Positions 26,806 through 38,830 of a stretch of 64,000 nucleotides of DNA are shown piece by piece. How positions within the stretch are numbered: the first letter of the stretch is position 1; each line of letters opens with the position of its first letter. Position numbers and translations under genes: made by a program. The notes beneath the pieces were generated by a model. The model saw only the letters and a program-made list of their open reading frames with translations. It did not search any database and was not told the DNA's origin. This DNA comes from Hydnum rufescens UP504 (lineage: Eukaryota > Basidiomycota > Agaricomycetes > Cantharellales > Hydnaceae): the NCBI GenBank assembly GCA_014904985.1, contig MU128936.1, forward strand, positions 246,163-310,162, written 5' to 3'.

Positions 26806-28257
26806 TACTTTTGCCACTACTGCGAGCTGCCTTTTGGGGTCACCCTGATCTTTCCAGCCAAAGCCTCCGTGAGATCCTCATCTTCATTCAATTGCCATTG
26901 ACCAATGGGACCACCTATCAATGCTGTCGTGGGCGATCTTTGGATTGCACACCACAGGGTTGAAACCACTATCCCCTATCGGGCATCCCCGTTCATCGCG
27001 GAATGCTCGTATTTGCATGGCCAGATTATTTGGGCCCTGAAGGGCTTCTGTCGTTACATGGCAAATGATGGTTGCCATTCATCGCATTTGCTCCAGTGGC
27101 ATGACAGGTACCAACCCCGGAGGCTAAACCCGTGGGGATAACAGTCGGGTCCAATCAAGGTCGGTGCAAACCACAACACGAGACATTGGGTCGATGGGTA
27201 GGCACTCCTAAGCATCGAGGAAATGATGTATAAGCGCAGGACACATAAGTAGACCAATCCCGTATGGGGGCCTCTTGCTCCATGCGACCGCACGAGCGAG
27301 TCCTCCCTATATAGGCGCTGCTGCATAGCGCAAACTCTACATCGAATCCCCAGGTGCGACCTCTGGTGAAGGTTATTCATCAAGTTCACACCCAATATGA
27401 AGTAACGGACCGGAAATGTTATTTTCCCGCAGATCCCCAAACCAAATACAAATGCCCCTACAAATTGGCCCAGGTCGGAGTGTCTCGAGTTCCTAAAGCT
27501 GTCAAAGGACTTTGCTTTTAAGAAGTGACAGGAAGTTGCATAGGGCAACACTATGATGTACCACTAATGGAACGAGGTATCGCGTAGAGCTGAGCCCAGT
27601 TAGGGAGGACCACTTGGCGCAGTACTCTATATCTTGAGAATTCAGGTGGGAGAATCACAGGAAGCGAGATTATATACTGGACTGATAACTGGATTCGAAA
27701 TTAATGGATGGAAAGAAGTGGTTAGGGGCAATAACAAGTCGCCGGGGTATTAGGGGGTGCCTAAATAGTCCCCCAATGCCACACCTGTGCAAGAATGTGT
27801 TCTGTAAGCGCTGCACTGGATGGACGGCCGATGCAACGAAATAATGAAGCTAGAACCTGGGGTTCTGGCCCACTGATAGTGCTACGGCAGTGCACAAGTG
27901 ACGCTGCCGCCGACTGTTGCCTCAGAGGGGAGCGGGGATTGCCGCGTGTCGCACTGCCCTAATCGCGACCCCGGCAACGGCCTTGGGCCTTCATCGTCAG
28001 ACGAGGTACCCGCTCCCCTGCTCCCTTCTTTCGTGTGCCATGCGTGATGGTGGCCTGCTTGGCTAAACTATGGCTTGGTGACAACTTTTCCCCTTGATCC
28101 ATGCGATGCTCTCCCACGGATCCGGAGCACGTAGAGTAGTCACAATAATTCCCAGGTCGATCAAATGAAATATTCAGAATTACAAGATCCAGACGGCTGA
28201 CTTATAAGAGTGGCCAGCATATCTTGGACTTCTCAAGCACCCTTAACCCTCCCACAA
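26806..28257. other. Gene-poor region, upstream of ALDH copy 1
   Basis: About 1.45 kb. A 165-codon minus-strand frame at 27054..27551 has no motif and reads like chance. From about 27850 the sequence resembles the region before ALDH copy 4 (shared GGGGTTCTGGCCCAC, and GGATCCGGAGC followed by ATCCAGACGGC), so the last 400 bp are a duplicated promoter. CTTATAAGAGTGG near 28200 is a likely TATA box about 55 bp before the ATG. Confidence 0.6.
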
Positions 28258-30398
28258 TGGCGACAAGGACTTTCACCTACGACTTTAGCAACGAGGCTTC
28301 TGGCTTTAGAAAGAAGAGTTCCTTCCCCTCTGGTCTCTTCATCAACGGCAGTTCGTTGACTCTGTCGATGGCCAAACTTTCGAGTAAGACATCATGCCAT
28401 CTCAGCAAACCTCACAAGCTGATTACCATCTATCCCTCAGGCTTATCAACCCCACGACCGCGAAATCCCTGGGCCACATTACCGTTGCCTCTGAGAGAGA
28501 CATTGATATTGCCGTTGAAGCTGCCCAGAAGGCGTTCAACACCACCTGGGGCCTCCACACTTCGGGACAACAGCGTGGGAAACTACTCATAAGGCTTGCT
28601 GAATTGATCGAAGAGAACATCGACGAATTAGCGGCTCTTGAATCTCTCGACAATGGCGAGCAAAATTTCTGGCATTATCAATAGTCTCCTTATTTACCTC
28701 TCGTTCCTGTCAATCAGGGAAGGCCGTTGCCATCGCCAAGTCCGGCGACGTTCAGAGTGCTGCCGATGTCCTAAGGTGTGTTCTATGTACACCTCCAGGA
28801 ACTCGAGCCAATCAGATGCGATTAGATACTACGGAGGGTGGGCAGACAAGGTCCAAGGAAAAACCATTGAAGGTAAATAGCCTCAATTCGAACTAATGCA
28901 GAGGCGTATCTAAACCGCCTCCCCAGTCGATGAGGCAACTTTGGCGTATACCCGCCATGAACCGTACGTAATCCTCCCCATGGCCCTAGAGTCCTTCTCA
29001 CACAAGTCATTTCAGACTCGGAGTGGTGGGCCAGATTACTCCATGGTAAGATAGTGTGATTGTTTGGATGCCTATTTCCTTTATTCATTGTATACATCTC
29101 AGGAACTTCCCTGTTCGTCCATTTCTGAGGGTTTTCAAGCTCCCCCACGTCTGACATTCCTCTAGATTTGGATGTTGTCATGGAAACTTGGGCCAGCTCT
29201 GGCAACGGAAACACCGTCGTGTTCAAGCCTTCTGAATGGACCCCACTCACTGCGCTTCGCGTCGCTTCTTTGATCAAAGAAGCTGGGTTCCCTCCCGGAG
29301 TCGTGAATATTGTCCCCGGTCTAGGCAACGTTGCGGGATCGGCCATCTCGAACCACATGGGAATTGAGAAGGTGGCCTTCACCGGGAGTGCGTCGTTTGC
29401 TCATTAGTGGTCCCGTCAAGCGGTCTGCTGAATGCGTATCTTGGTTATAGGCACACCTGTTGGCCGAGCGATCATGAAAGCTGCGGCTTCCAGCAATCTC
29501 AAACGGGTCACTCTCGAACTCGGCGGCAAGTCCCCAACCCTTATTTTGGACGACTGTAATTTGGACAACGCTGCCAGATGGGCCGTATTTGGTGTTCTGT
29601 GCGTGATAAAAAGGGCTCATCCTCTCTAAGTGTGCTTGATGCTGACTGACTCTCGATTAGTTTCAACCACGGGCAGACGTGCTGTGCCGGTACCCGTATA
29701 TACGTGCAGGACACCATCTATGACAAGTTCCTAGAGAAATTCGTGGCCGTTATGAAGGCCGTCAAAGTTGGCGACCCATTCCATCCCGACACATTCCAAG
29801 GACCCCAAGTGTCGAAAACCCAATTCGACGTGAGCATGACTCTCTTTGTGATTGTCGTTGTGTAATTAACTATCGTGCAATATTGCAGCGAATCATGAAT
29901 CACATCGAGATTGGGAAGAAGGAGGGGGCAACGTGCCTTCTCGGGGGTCAGCAACACGGCACCGAAGGGTATTTCATTCAGCCTACCATCTTCACGGACG
30001 TCAAGCCAGATATGACGATCGTGAAGGAGGAAATCTTCGGTCCTGGTATGTTCCTTTCGCATCATTACGATTTGGTCTCTGATTGAAAGCTGTTTTGGAA
30101 AGTTGGTGTCGTCGCGAAATTCAGCAACGACGAGGAGCTCATCGCTTTGGCGAATGACTCGTACTACGGTCTCGCTTCCGCCGTGTTCAGTGAGAGTTTA
30201 CCGCGTGCGCTTAAATTGGCGAATGCGCTCAAAGCGGGCACTGTGTGGGTGAATACATACAATACAATCCGAACCAACGTGCCATTCGGTGGCTACAAGC
30301 AGAGTGGCCAAGGTCGCGAATTGGGAGAGTACGCGCTGCAGAACTACACCGAAGTTAAGGCCGTCCACGTCAACCTCAGCGGCCCTCCTCCATTCTAA
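28258..30398 (+). CDS. Aldehyde dehydrogenase, tandem copy 1 (two frame breaks)
   Basis: Cytosolic NAD(P)+-dependent ALDH of the class 1/2 type, oxidising aldehydes to acids. Twelve exons: 28258..28383, 28441..28655, 28718..28775, 28826..28872, 28927..28963, 29016..29045, 29103..29112 (10 nt, NFP), 29166..29387, 29451..29598, 29661..29829, 29889..30045, 30103..30398. Active-site parts are present: [10 protein letters not shown] (general-base Glu), [12 protein letters not shown] (nucleophile Cys), EEIFGPVGVV, and [19 protein letters not shown]. Two one-base losses relative to its paralogues break it: a single C at 28349 where copies 2 and 3 have CC, and GG at 29207-29208 where the others have GGG. 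Whether this is a recent pseudogene or miscalled sequence cannot be decided here. Intron 2 starts with GC. Confidence 0.85.
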
Positions 30399-31661
30399 GC
30401 TTGTATTGGGCCCCTTTTACCTTCTATGCAAAGATACCTCAATCATTATGTGTAACAACCGCCGTGTATTGTTCTTGATTACAAAATGGAATGATGTGTT
30501 CGACTATCGGTATGCGAGGAGACTGAGAAGACTGGCCACCCAATCCTCAAGGCTCAGTGTGCCAGGGGCGCCATTCCAATTCTCAACACGTGAGGTTAGG
30601 ATTTAGGAAATATCTGGATGATGTACTGTACTAAAACGACCTGTAGTTCTGTCCGATGTCCGAGGACCTCCTGAACTGAACTCAAAATGGGGTGTCTCCC
30701 GTGTCCAAGAGGACTCTGAACTTGGACTATTTTGAAACTCTAAGAATATTATATTAGGTATGGTTATAGGAACCGAGCGCCTATCAGGATAGCATGGCCA
30801 ATGTCTTCACTGTCAATTTCCTCCTTCTCTTCCCTTGACCCCCTTCATTGGCCTCAACAGCTATCAGCTCTTTGTACACTACAACTTCATCTGAGTCATA
30901 GTTTGGCCCCTCAGCTTCAGTCTTGAGGGACTCAAGTCCACCATCTTGCACGCTCCAACCTTTTCCAGCTTCCCCGGAACTAATATAAGTGAGATGTTGG
31001 AGTGAGTGGATACGGAAGTGGCCGGGTCGCGACCGTGAGGCTATGCCGACGACCTCGCCAATCTACCTTTTGGATCTCGCAGCCAAGGTTTTACCGGCGA
31101 TCTTTTGCCTCTCTTTGCTTGCTGGCACCACCGGCATTTGAACTTTTTTTTTTTTTACTTTACCTTATTCCTTTTTCATGTGTTCTCTGACCTCCTGTAA
31201 ATACTATAAAAAGATGGGCTTTGGGCCTACAAAACAAGGAGGACTTTCTCTGTGTTCTTCCCATTGTTGCCTCTATTCACCTGAGGATTTGAGGCTCGTC
31301 CGATCTCTCGAATTCGTCCTCACCCACTTGAATAGCGTGACCCTCACGATGAGAACCACGTGATCCCAAAGGCCAGCAGTATTAAGGCATGAGTGTTTTT
31401 CATCTGAGAGAATCTGATCCAAAAAACCAGTTTGCGCAATACGCATCACCACTAGATTTGATCGCACTTGATAGTTACAGAGTACGGAGTGCATGCCGGA
31501 ATCCCCATATGCGCGCATTGCGTCTGCGTTACTCTGATCACATATCAACAAGATGGATGATCGAGCACCTCTTGGGTCCTCATTGAATCTGCTTTCTCCT
31601 TAGCAAAGCCATCAGAGGGAGTCGCCACAAAATGTCGGAGAGAACCCGCACTGTCAACTTG
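30399..31661. other. Intergenic region with poly-T tract
   Basis: About 1.26 kb between ALDH copy 1 and the 3' end of the F-box gene. It contains a 13-T run at 31144-31156 and no supported gene. Confidence 0.5.
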
Positions 31662-33521
31662 TCAAAGAAGCTCCTCAAAAACGGCCATATACTCCTCCTT
31701 CTCCTCGAATCCAGCATCGAGCCCACCATCGTCCGCTGAAAGATAACCCGGCTCCTCCCATGTGGTCTCTGTCTCATCGGGATCTGACCATCGTTCGTTC
31801 GGCTCATGAAATCTATAAGGCGCCGGCACCTCGTCGGGAACGCAAAACAAATCCTGGACAAAATCCTCAAAAGTTCCGACTTCATAGAGGAGTGAGTCGA
31901 GCTCGAGGCATTCAAGTGCTTTGGAATCGTCCCGCAGTTGCCAACGGCCTGATTGGACATCATACCAATGAACCTTGGATCTAAAGATGAGGAAATCCAG
32001 CAATTCGTCATGGAATTCATCAAAGAGTGCGTCATGACGATTGTCGAGTAGCTGATGGAATGCCAAGTGTCGGAGATGAGGGAGGTAGATATTCTCAGAT
32101 GAAACCAATGCTTCCTTGGTGTGCGGGAGACGTAACGCGTTGAGAATTTTTATTGTGATAGAGTGGTTCATACGAATCGTCAGGTCCTCAATAAGAGGAG
32201 ACGACCGGAACTAAGAGCAAGTGTGAAACATCAGCCAGTCAGCCAACGATGAATGTGTGCAGCGATCGACTAAAAACTCACAAATGCCATAACCATGGGA
32301 GTAATTTCACGCGCATACCGTTCACTGCAGTTTGGTAGATAGAGATCCAAGGAGAGGAGAGCAGGCGCTTTCAGCTCCCGGATCATGTAACGAAAGAATC
32401 TTCTCCCGTTCCCATTCCCCAATACCAGGGTACGAAGATGGGTTCTGACAGGAATTGCAGGTCCGCCTCCGGTCGCCTCGCTGCGAGGATAGTAAAGACG
32501 GGACAAGATGAGACACTCGAGTCTATCACTACTTCCAAAGATGCGGGCCCAGAAGCGAGGATCATTCTCCTCTGGGATACCGGAGAGTCTCAAGGTCACC
32601 ACGTTGTCGACCGCGAGATGCAGGGCCTTTGCCTCTATATCTCGCAAGATGAGACGGCGTAATGCCGAGGCAGATTCTGGACGCCCCCCAAAGTTTGCGG
32701 TCATATTATAGGGTCCATGCGTGGGGGACAGTAGCGTTAACGACTCCAGGGATTTGAGGTCCATGGAACGCATTAGGCGATCAAGAAATTCTTCGGCGAT
32801 GAGGCGTCCGGAGCTCCTTAGAGAAAGAGAACGCCATCTTGAGGAATGCAGAAACAGATCTTGGTCTCCGAACACGTTGGGAGATTGGATTGGTACCCAT
32901 CTTTCTGGACGATGGCAATCGATAGTGATATAAATATCTAATGGACGAGTCCCCGAGCGTTCTAGCCATAGGGTGCGCTGTTTCGTATTCCATTCAACAT
33001 GAATGCGAGCCCACAGTTGCGTCAGATTGAGGGTCATGGCTCTCCATAGTCGAGACACCTGTTGCATAGGAAGGATGGCTGATGGCATTACAATTTCCTG
33101 AAGATACGAGTCGAAGAAAATAGGGCGCAAACCTGAGATATGCTCAATAGAATTTCGGTAGGATCCTTTGCCTCCTCAAGCGCAGAGGAGCACGTAACGA
33201 GTAGTATCTTAGCAATAATCTCATTTGGACATGCTGAAATGGGCGCGACGCGGGCACGCAATAATGCAGTTCTTCCTCTGCGACGAGTTTCGTCTGGCGT
33301 ATCTGAGTTTCTGCTTCTTCGAGGGCGGCAATGTGGGCACTGAGACGGTGAATTGCTGATTTTGTGCGGGGATCTCTTCGAATGTCTCCTGGTGTGGTTG
33401 AAACAAAGGTGACTGGTGGGTGCTGCTTGCGATCTTTGCTAAGATCACGTATAAATGATTCGATACGCTGGGACGTAATGGCCTTGTAATATGGAGCGTC
33501 GTCGAGGACACCGTGCGACAT
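31662..33521 (-). CDS. F-box / LRR-like protein
   Basis: Typical Agaricomycete F-box protein, presumed substrate receptor of an SCF ubiquitin ligase. It starts MSHGVLDDAPYYKAITSQ at 33521, with a helical segment (IAALEEAETQIRQTKLVAEEE). The F-box core is CPNEIIAKILLVTC with LSISQVSRLWRAMTLNLTQL, and the LRR-like part has RWRSLSLRSSGR, LESLTLLSP, LRRLILRDIEA, LECLILSRLYYP, LRTLVLGNG. It ends in an acidic tail EEKEEYMAVFEELL. One intron removes about 33049-33133 so that LSISQ joins VSRLWR. Another lies near 32172-32280. Between EEEL and the F-box the frame changes at 33263-33264; one added base in that AA would restore it. Confidence 0.8.
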
Positions 33522-35495
33522 GACCCAAGGACGGGGTTACCGCAAGGTCAAATCACGTGACGGAACGGCCAGTAAGCATCGGCAGGACAGAGCAAAGAAT
33601 CCCAGATTTGAGTGTGGGGTTTGATTCCATGTGAATCATGCAGTTAAGCTTGCAGATAGGGCAGGATCAGTGGTGAGGACTGGTACTGGCAGCGGTCATG
33701 TCCCTGTAAGATCTCCGCTCGTCGTCTCAATCAGGGGGAATTGCTGTCGCCGACAGCAATGCAGTCACATGTTCGTGGAATCTATATCTATAACATTTAC
33801 TGTACAGAGTAGAATAGTGGTGTGTTCAACGTACTGACTTCCTCTATGAGGCCGGGTCCTCCATCGAAGTCGAGACGGGGCCGTGACTGGACATACCTTT
33901 CAATTGTTATCAAGGCAGCAGGGCTCATGAATGCCGATCTGACTTTCTGTTTCCACTTCGTAGAGTAAGGGGGCTTGCTGAATCAGATCATGCGCATTCA
34001 GACAAAGTAGCTAGAATACCAGGACAGAATAGCTATCTTTGTTAACCAGACAATGTCATTATATGTTATCCTCATGCAGTACACAGTACCAAGAGCGGAT
34101 GACCCGCCTACACCCGGCTTTAGAGTTGGGGATTGGCGCTTGTTGCCGCTACCGATTCTATAAGGGCCACTTCGGCTGTACGAGAAACATTTCTGGGAAA
34201 CGCGTTTCTCAATATAAAAATGTGGAAACGTTTCTAGTCGCTTCACCACGTTTATATTGAGAAATGCATTTCTTAGAAACGCTTCTCGTGCAGCCGAACT
34301 GGCCCTAATAGTACGACGTCTGTAGCTACCTACTAGCACCCTTTCTCCATTGCATGTCCTCGGCCCGTTGGAATGTAATTGATCATGTAATCTCAGACCT
34401 CTCCGACAGCGAGACGTAGCACCAAGTCCGGTATCGAACCTGAATTCTAGTGCAGATGCACTGCAGATTGCTCAGTTCTAATCCCTGACTAGCCTCCCAT
34501 CATGCTGGAATGAGCTTATCTAGCAACCCAAAAACGCCGAGGTGAATAGTTCGAAAATTGTGCCTGCTTGCTGGCGATTATATACTAGAAATCTCATAAA
34601 AAATTTTCCAACCGGCCTGCCCATGTGGCGCCCTTTTTTTGTTGCAATTGGTGACGATCAAGAACTAGTAAAGGCAAGCGAGAGCAAAGCAATAATGCAT
34701 CCAATGAACGGCAGAAAACACGTGCAATTGATTTTGAGCTCCTATCCCCTGTACCGGAGACTGTGAAAAATTCCCCACAGTTCATGGCCTATGGATCCGG
34801 AAAGGTCTGAAAACCTTTGCAAATGTTGACCATTCTTTGCAAACACCTAGGAACCGGGGAGACTGTTGTGCAATATGTTGATGAAGGATGTTTACTAATG
34901 GGCCGACCTCCACAGGCCCGATGATGGTCGCACGTGAGAATGTGTTCAGTCATGCAAGCCAGCCCGAACCGGAAACTATGAATGCAGCCGTCTCAGAACG
35001 TGTAACTGGCACTAGATATTCGAATTCACGCTCAAGAAGGCATGACTGAAACCCACGAGAAAATCGGAAGACCCCAGTTCCCGGCTTCGAACGCCGTACG
35101 GACAGAGATGGACGAAGTGGGATTACTGTACAATAATTCCACACTAAGAGCGCAACCGTGATTGGCTCGGGGGCCCTTGGATTTGAGTCGCGGGTGTTGA
35201 TTTCAAACTCCGCTCTTTAGTGACGCGCTGATTACGCTGTTTTGGATTTTTCTGGGTAACCTGTATCCGCCTTCACGGAATTCGCGGGCGCCAAGGCATG
35301 CATCCAGGGAGTTCTTCGCCCAAGGGGATCAGATCTGGCCGAGCCGTTCATGGAATTTCGCAAGGGCGAAAAGCATCTGACGGATCAAGGCTCGAATTGG
35401 CCTTGGAGGGGGTCGTTTATCCTCGGTCATGAGACCCATATAACCGGCCTATAACAACGGTCCCAGAACCCAAACACTCCTATAGCCTTCCCCAC
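33522..35495. other. Intergenic region carrying a MITE-like element
   Basis: About 2 kb with no supported gene. It contains the inverted-repeat element at 34163..34306. The last 300 bp before ALDH copy 2 share short blocks with the region before copy 3 (GATTTCAAACTCCGCTCT, and CTATAACAACGGTCC), so they are duplicated promoter sequence. Confidence 0.55.
34163..34306. mobile_element. MITE-like inverted-repeat element, 144 bp
   Basis: The left half begins AGGGCCACTTCGGCTGTACG and the right half ends GTGCAGCCGAACTGGCCCT, its reverse complement with few mismatches. The two arms stay complementary for about 60 bp each (including AGAAA...TTTCTC and CAATATAAA blocks), leaving a loop of about 20 bp. 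No coding capacity. I cannot identify a clear target-site duplication, so the transposon superfamily is open. Confidence 0.75.
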
Positions 35496-37670
35496 ATGGC
35501 GCCCACTACTTTCTCCTACGACTTCGGTAGCGAAGCTTCTGGCTTTAGGAAGAAGACCTCCTTCTCCACTGGCCTCTTCATCAACGGGCAGTCCGTCGAC
35601 TCTGTCGATAGCAAAACCTTCGAGTGCGACATCATTCTCACTATGACATACTTCACACTGATCACCGTGATCTATCTCCTAGGATTATCAACCCCACCAC
35701 CGCAAAATCCTTGGGCCACATTACTATTGCCTCTGAGAAAGACATCGATCTCGCCGTCGAAGCTGCCCAGAAGGCGTTCGATTCCACCTGGGGCCTCCAC
35801 ACCACGGGACAAGAGCGTGGGAAACTCCTCATCAAGCTTGCTGAATTGATCGAAGAGAACATTGAAGAATTGGCTGCTCTTGAATCTCTCGATAATGGTG
35901 GGCGAATTTTATCCACTCATCAGCAGTCTTTGTGTTTACCATATCGTTCGTCACACTCAGGCAAGGCCGTTGCTATTGCCCAAGCCGTCGATGTGCAGGG
36001 TGCGGCCGACGTTCTAAGGTGTTTCATTGACGACGACACTTCCTTGTGTGAATCCCATCTAATTCGTGGACAATTAGATACTACGGAGGGTGGGCTGACA
36101 AGATTCATGGAAAAACCATCGAGAGTGAGTAGCCTCATGTCGAACTAATATAGAGGTATCTAAGCCCCCCGCCCCTAGCCGACGAGGCCACCTTTGCCTA
36201 CACCCGACATGAACCGTGCGTGAATCTTCCTCCCTGCATTCAGCCTTTCCCTCAGTTCGTTTCAGGATTGGAGTGGTTGGCCAGATTACACCATGGTATG
36301 ACAATCCACTCAGGGGTATACATCACTTGCTCATTATATACCCTTCGGCGCTGCAGGAACTTCCCTGTCCGTCCGTTTCAGATTGTTTTCGCGGTTCCCA
36401 TCGTCTGACCCTTCTCCAGATCTTAATGTTGGCTTGGAAACTTGGGCCAGCCCTAGCAACTGGGAACACCGTCGTGTTCAAACCCTCTGAATTCACACCG
36501 CTTACCGCGCTTCGTGTCGCTGTTCTGATCAAAGAGGCTGGCTTCCCTCCTGGAGTCGTCAATATTGTCCCTGGCCTCGGAAATGTCGCAGGAGCTGCCA
36601 TCTCGAACCACATGGGCATTGACAAGGTAGCCTTCACCGGGAGTGCGTCATGCTCTTTCCATTAGGGGGCCAGTCAAACAGTCTGCTAAATGTATAATTT
36701 GGGTTATAGGCACGGCAGTCGGCCGAGCAATCATGAAAGCCGCGGCTTCCAGCAATCTCAAACGGGTTACCCTCGAACTCGGCGGCAAGTCCCCCACCCT
36801 TATTTTGGACGATTGCAATTTGGACACCGCTGCCAGATGGGCCGCATTTGGTGTCGTGTGCGTCGTCACAAGCGTCTTCTCTTGTCACGATCTGCTCGAT
36901 CGATGCTGAGTGTGCTCTTTCCTATTAGGGCCAACCACGGGCAGATGTGCTGTGCCGGCACCCGTATATACGTGCAAGATAACATCTATGACAAGTTCAT
37001 GGAGAAATTCGTTGCAGTGATGAAGGGTATTAAGCTTGGCGACCCATTCCGTCCCGACACCTTCCAAGGCCCTCAGGTGTCGAAAATCCAGTTCGACGTG
37101 AGCATCGAGTTTTCTTGTGATCGTTGGGCGACTGACCATAGTTTAACATCCCAGCGAATCATGAGTTACATCGAACATGGGAAGAAGGAAGGCGCAACGT
37201 GCCTTCTCGGAGGCCAGCAACACGGCACCGAGGGGTATTTTATTGAGCCTACGATTTTCACAGACATCAAACCGGAGATGACAATCGTGAAGGAGGAAAT
37301 CTTCGGTCCTGGTGTGCACCCTTTCCCATCATTTTGATGTAGTTGGAATGCGTGTTGAGAGCTCTTTTGGATAGTTGGTGTGGTTTCCAGGTTCAGCAAT
37401 GACGAGGAACTCATCAAGCTGGCGAACGACTCAGTCTACGGTCTCGCGTCCGCAGTGTTCAGTGAAAATTTATCGCGTGCGATAAAATTGGCGAACGCGC
37501 TCAAGGCGGGTACGGTGTGGGTGAACACGTACAACACGCTCCGGACCAACGTGCCGTTCGGTGGCTACAAGCAGAGCGGCCAAGGTCGTGAACTAGGGGA
37601 GTACGCGCTGGATAACTACACCCAAGTCAAGGCTGTGCACGTGAACCTTAGCGGCCCTCCTTTCATCTAA
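35496..37670 (+). CDS. Aldehyde dehydrogenase, tandem copy 2
   Basis: Paralogue of copy 1 with the same 12-exon structure and no visible break, starting [20 protein letters not shown] and ending NLSGPPFI. Active-site segments are [10 protein letters not shown] and [12 protein letters not shown]; Met replaces the Thr/Val found just before the nucleophile Cys in the other copies. Intron 2 begins with GT (GTGGGC at 35898), while the same intron begins with GC in copies 1, 3 and 4. The 10-nt NFP microexon is present near 36359. It has the length and motifs of a working cytosolic ALDH without targeting peptide. Regulation is not visible, but the upstream region differs from that of copies 1 and 4. 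Confidence 0.92.
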
Positions 37671-37674
37671 TGTT

Positions 37675-37690
37675 CCCCCCCCCCCCCCCC
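37675..37690 (+). repeat. Poly-C run (16 nt)
   Basis: Sixteen consecutive C four bases after the stop codon of ALDH copy 2, followed by AACCCC. Run length is unlikely to be reliable in long-read data. Confidence 0.85.
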
Positions 37691-38084
37691 AACCCCAATA
37701 TTCGGCTTTTTTTCTTCTTTGTGCGCACCTTTATGCGAAGATAGCTTGATATCATTGTTCTTGTGGCATTGGCACCTGTATTTGTACAGTATTTGTGTTC
37801 TGGTCAATAAATGCAATGTCGTGTGTCGGATTATCAGGATTCTCAGGTAGGCTCATATATGTGGGTATCTGCCCTCTAAATAAAAATGACCTGGCCGGTG
37901 CGTGTGGCGTGCGGCGAACCACCTGGAGGCCGGCCGACTGTGCGAGGCGGGTGGGGTCCGCTGGGTGGGTGGGGAGAAGCTAAGTAACCGGCAGTGCAGC
38001 TCGTGCGCGTGCTCAATTCGAGCCATCTACACGGAGATACGAGCGTGGTATAATGACCAGTGAAGGGGCCGCAATATCATTGTT
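37691..38084. other. 3' region of ALDH copy 2
   Basis: About 390 bp between the copy 2 3' end and the next promoter; it contains no supported gene. Confidence 0.4.
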
Positions 38085-38460
38085 GTATATATATAAGGAT
38101 AGATAAGGTGTACACAGTGTAGGCAGGAACACCAGCCCCTATATACCTCAGCCACTCCTCAGCCCCCCCTCCTTCTCCTCCTCACGTCCACACGATCTGT
38201 CCTCTGTCTGTGCCCACCCCTCCTACCTCCACCCTCACTTGCTCCCCATCCCTGAACATCTGTCGGCCTCCTTGCCCCTTTTCACCGTCTTCTCCCTTCT
38301 CAATCCGAATTCTCTCCTCGCCTGGTCTTGCGTTGGCTTTGTCTAACTCCTGGAAGATATAGGATTCTTTTGTTTGCTTTCTTCTTCCTGTTTTCCTTCG
38401 TCGTCTTCTTTTTCACCTCTCTTCTTGCTTGCGATCCGACGAGATAGTCGGCCGAATATC
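38085..38460 (+). promoter_or_regulatory. TATA box and pyrimidine-rich leader before the APH-like gene
   Basis: TATATATATAAGG at about 38086-38098 is followed by some 200 bp of strongly CT-rich sequence (CTCCTCAGCCCCCCCTCC, then CACCCCTCCTACCTCC). This looks like a strong fungal core promoter with a CT-rich leader, pointing to the frame-broken gene to the right. A second very T/C-rich tract lies at 38550-38680. Confidence 0.5.
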
Positions 38461-38830
38461 ATGAGCCATCTTGTCACGCGATCCTTGCCTTGTGTAACCC
38501 GTGGCACACTGCGCACATCCGACTCGACGACGGACGGATGCGGGACGTCTTCATGCTCATGTTTTTTTTTCTTTTCTTTCTTTTCCTCTTTCGCTTGTCT
38601 TTCTTTTCCTTTTTGGTTTTCCGTTTTTGTGTTTTTCGATTCTTTTTGTTTGTTTCCTTTGCTTTTCCGTTCTTTCTTGTGGTTCGACGAGCCTGTCGTC
38701 TTCACGATTACCGAAACGGTGAGTTTTAACGAGCGTAGCTGGCCAGATACCCTGTGTTATTAAGAGATTACAAGACAACCACGAGTAAGCGACTCGAAAC
38801 CAAGAGTCTCGGCACATTCCGGACCCGGTA

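Noticed and set aside
27054..27551. 165-codon minus-strand frame near the tRNA
   Set aside because: No motif, irregular composition and no plausible neighbouring exons; most likely chance in gene-poor DNA.
38343..38705. Minus-strand frame of 120 codons, very Lys/Glu-rich
   Set aside because: It is the complement of a T/C-rich promoter and leader tract on the plus strand; low complexity alone explains the open frame, and no splice partners or motifs were found.
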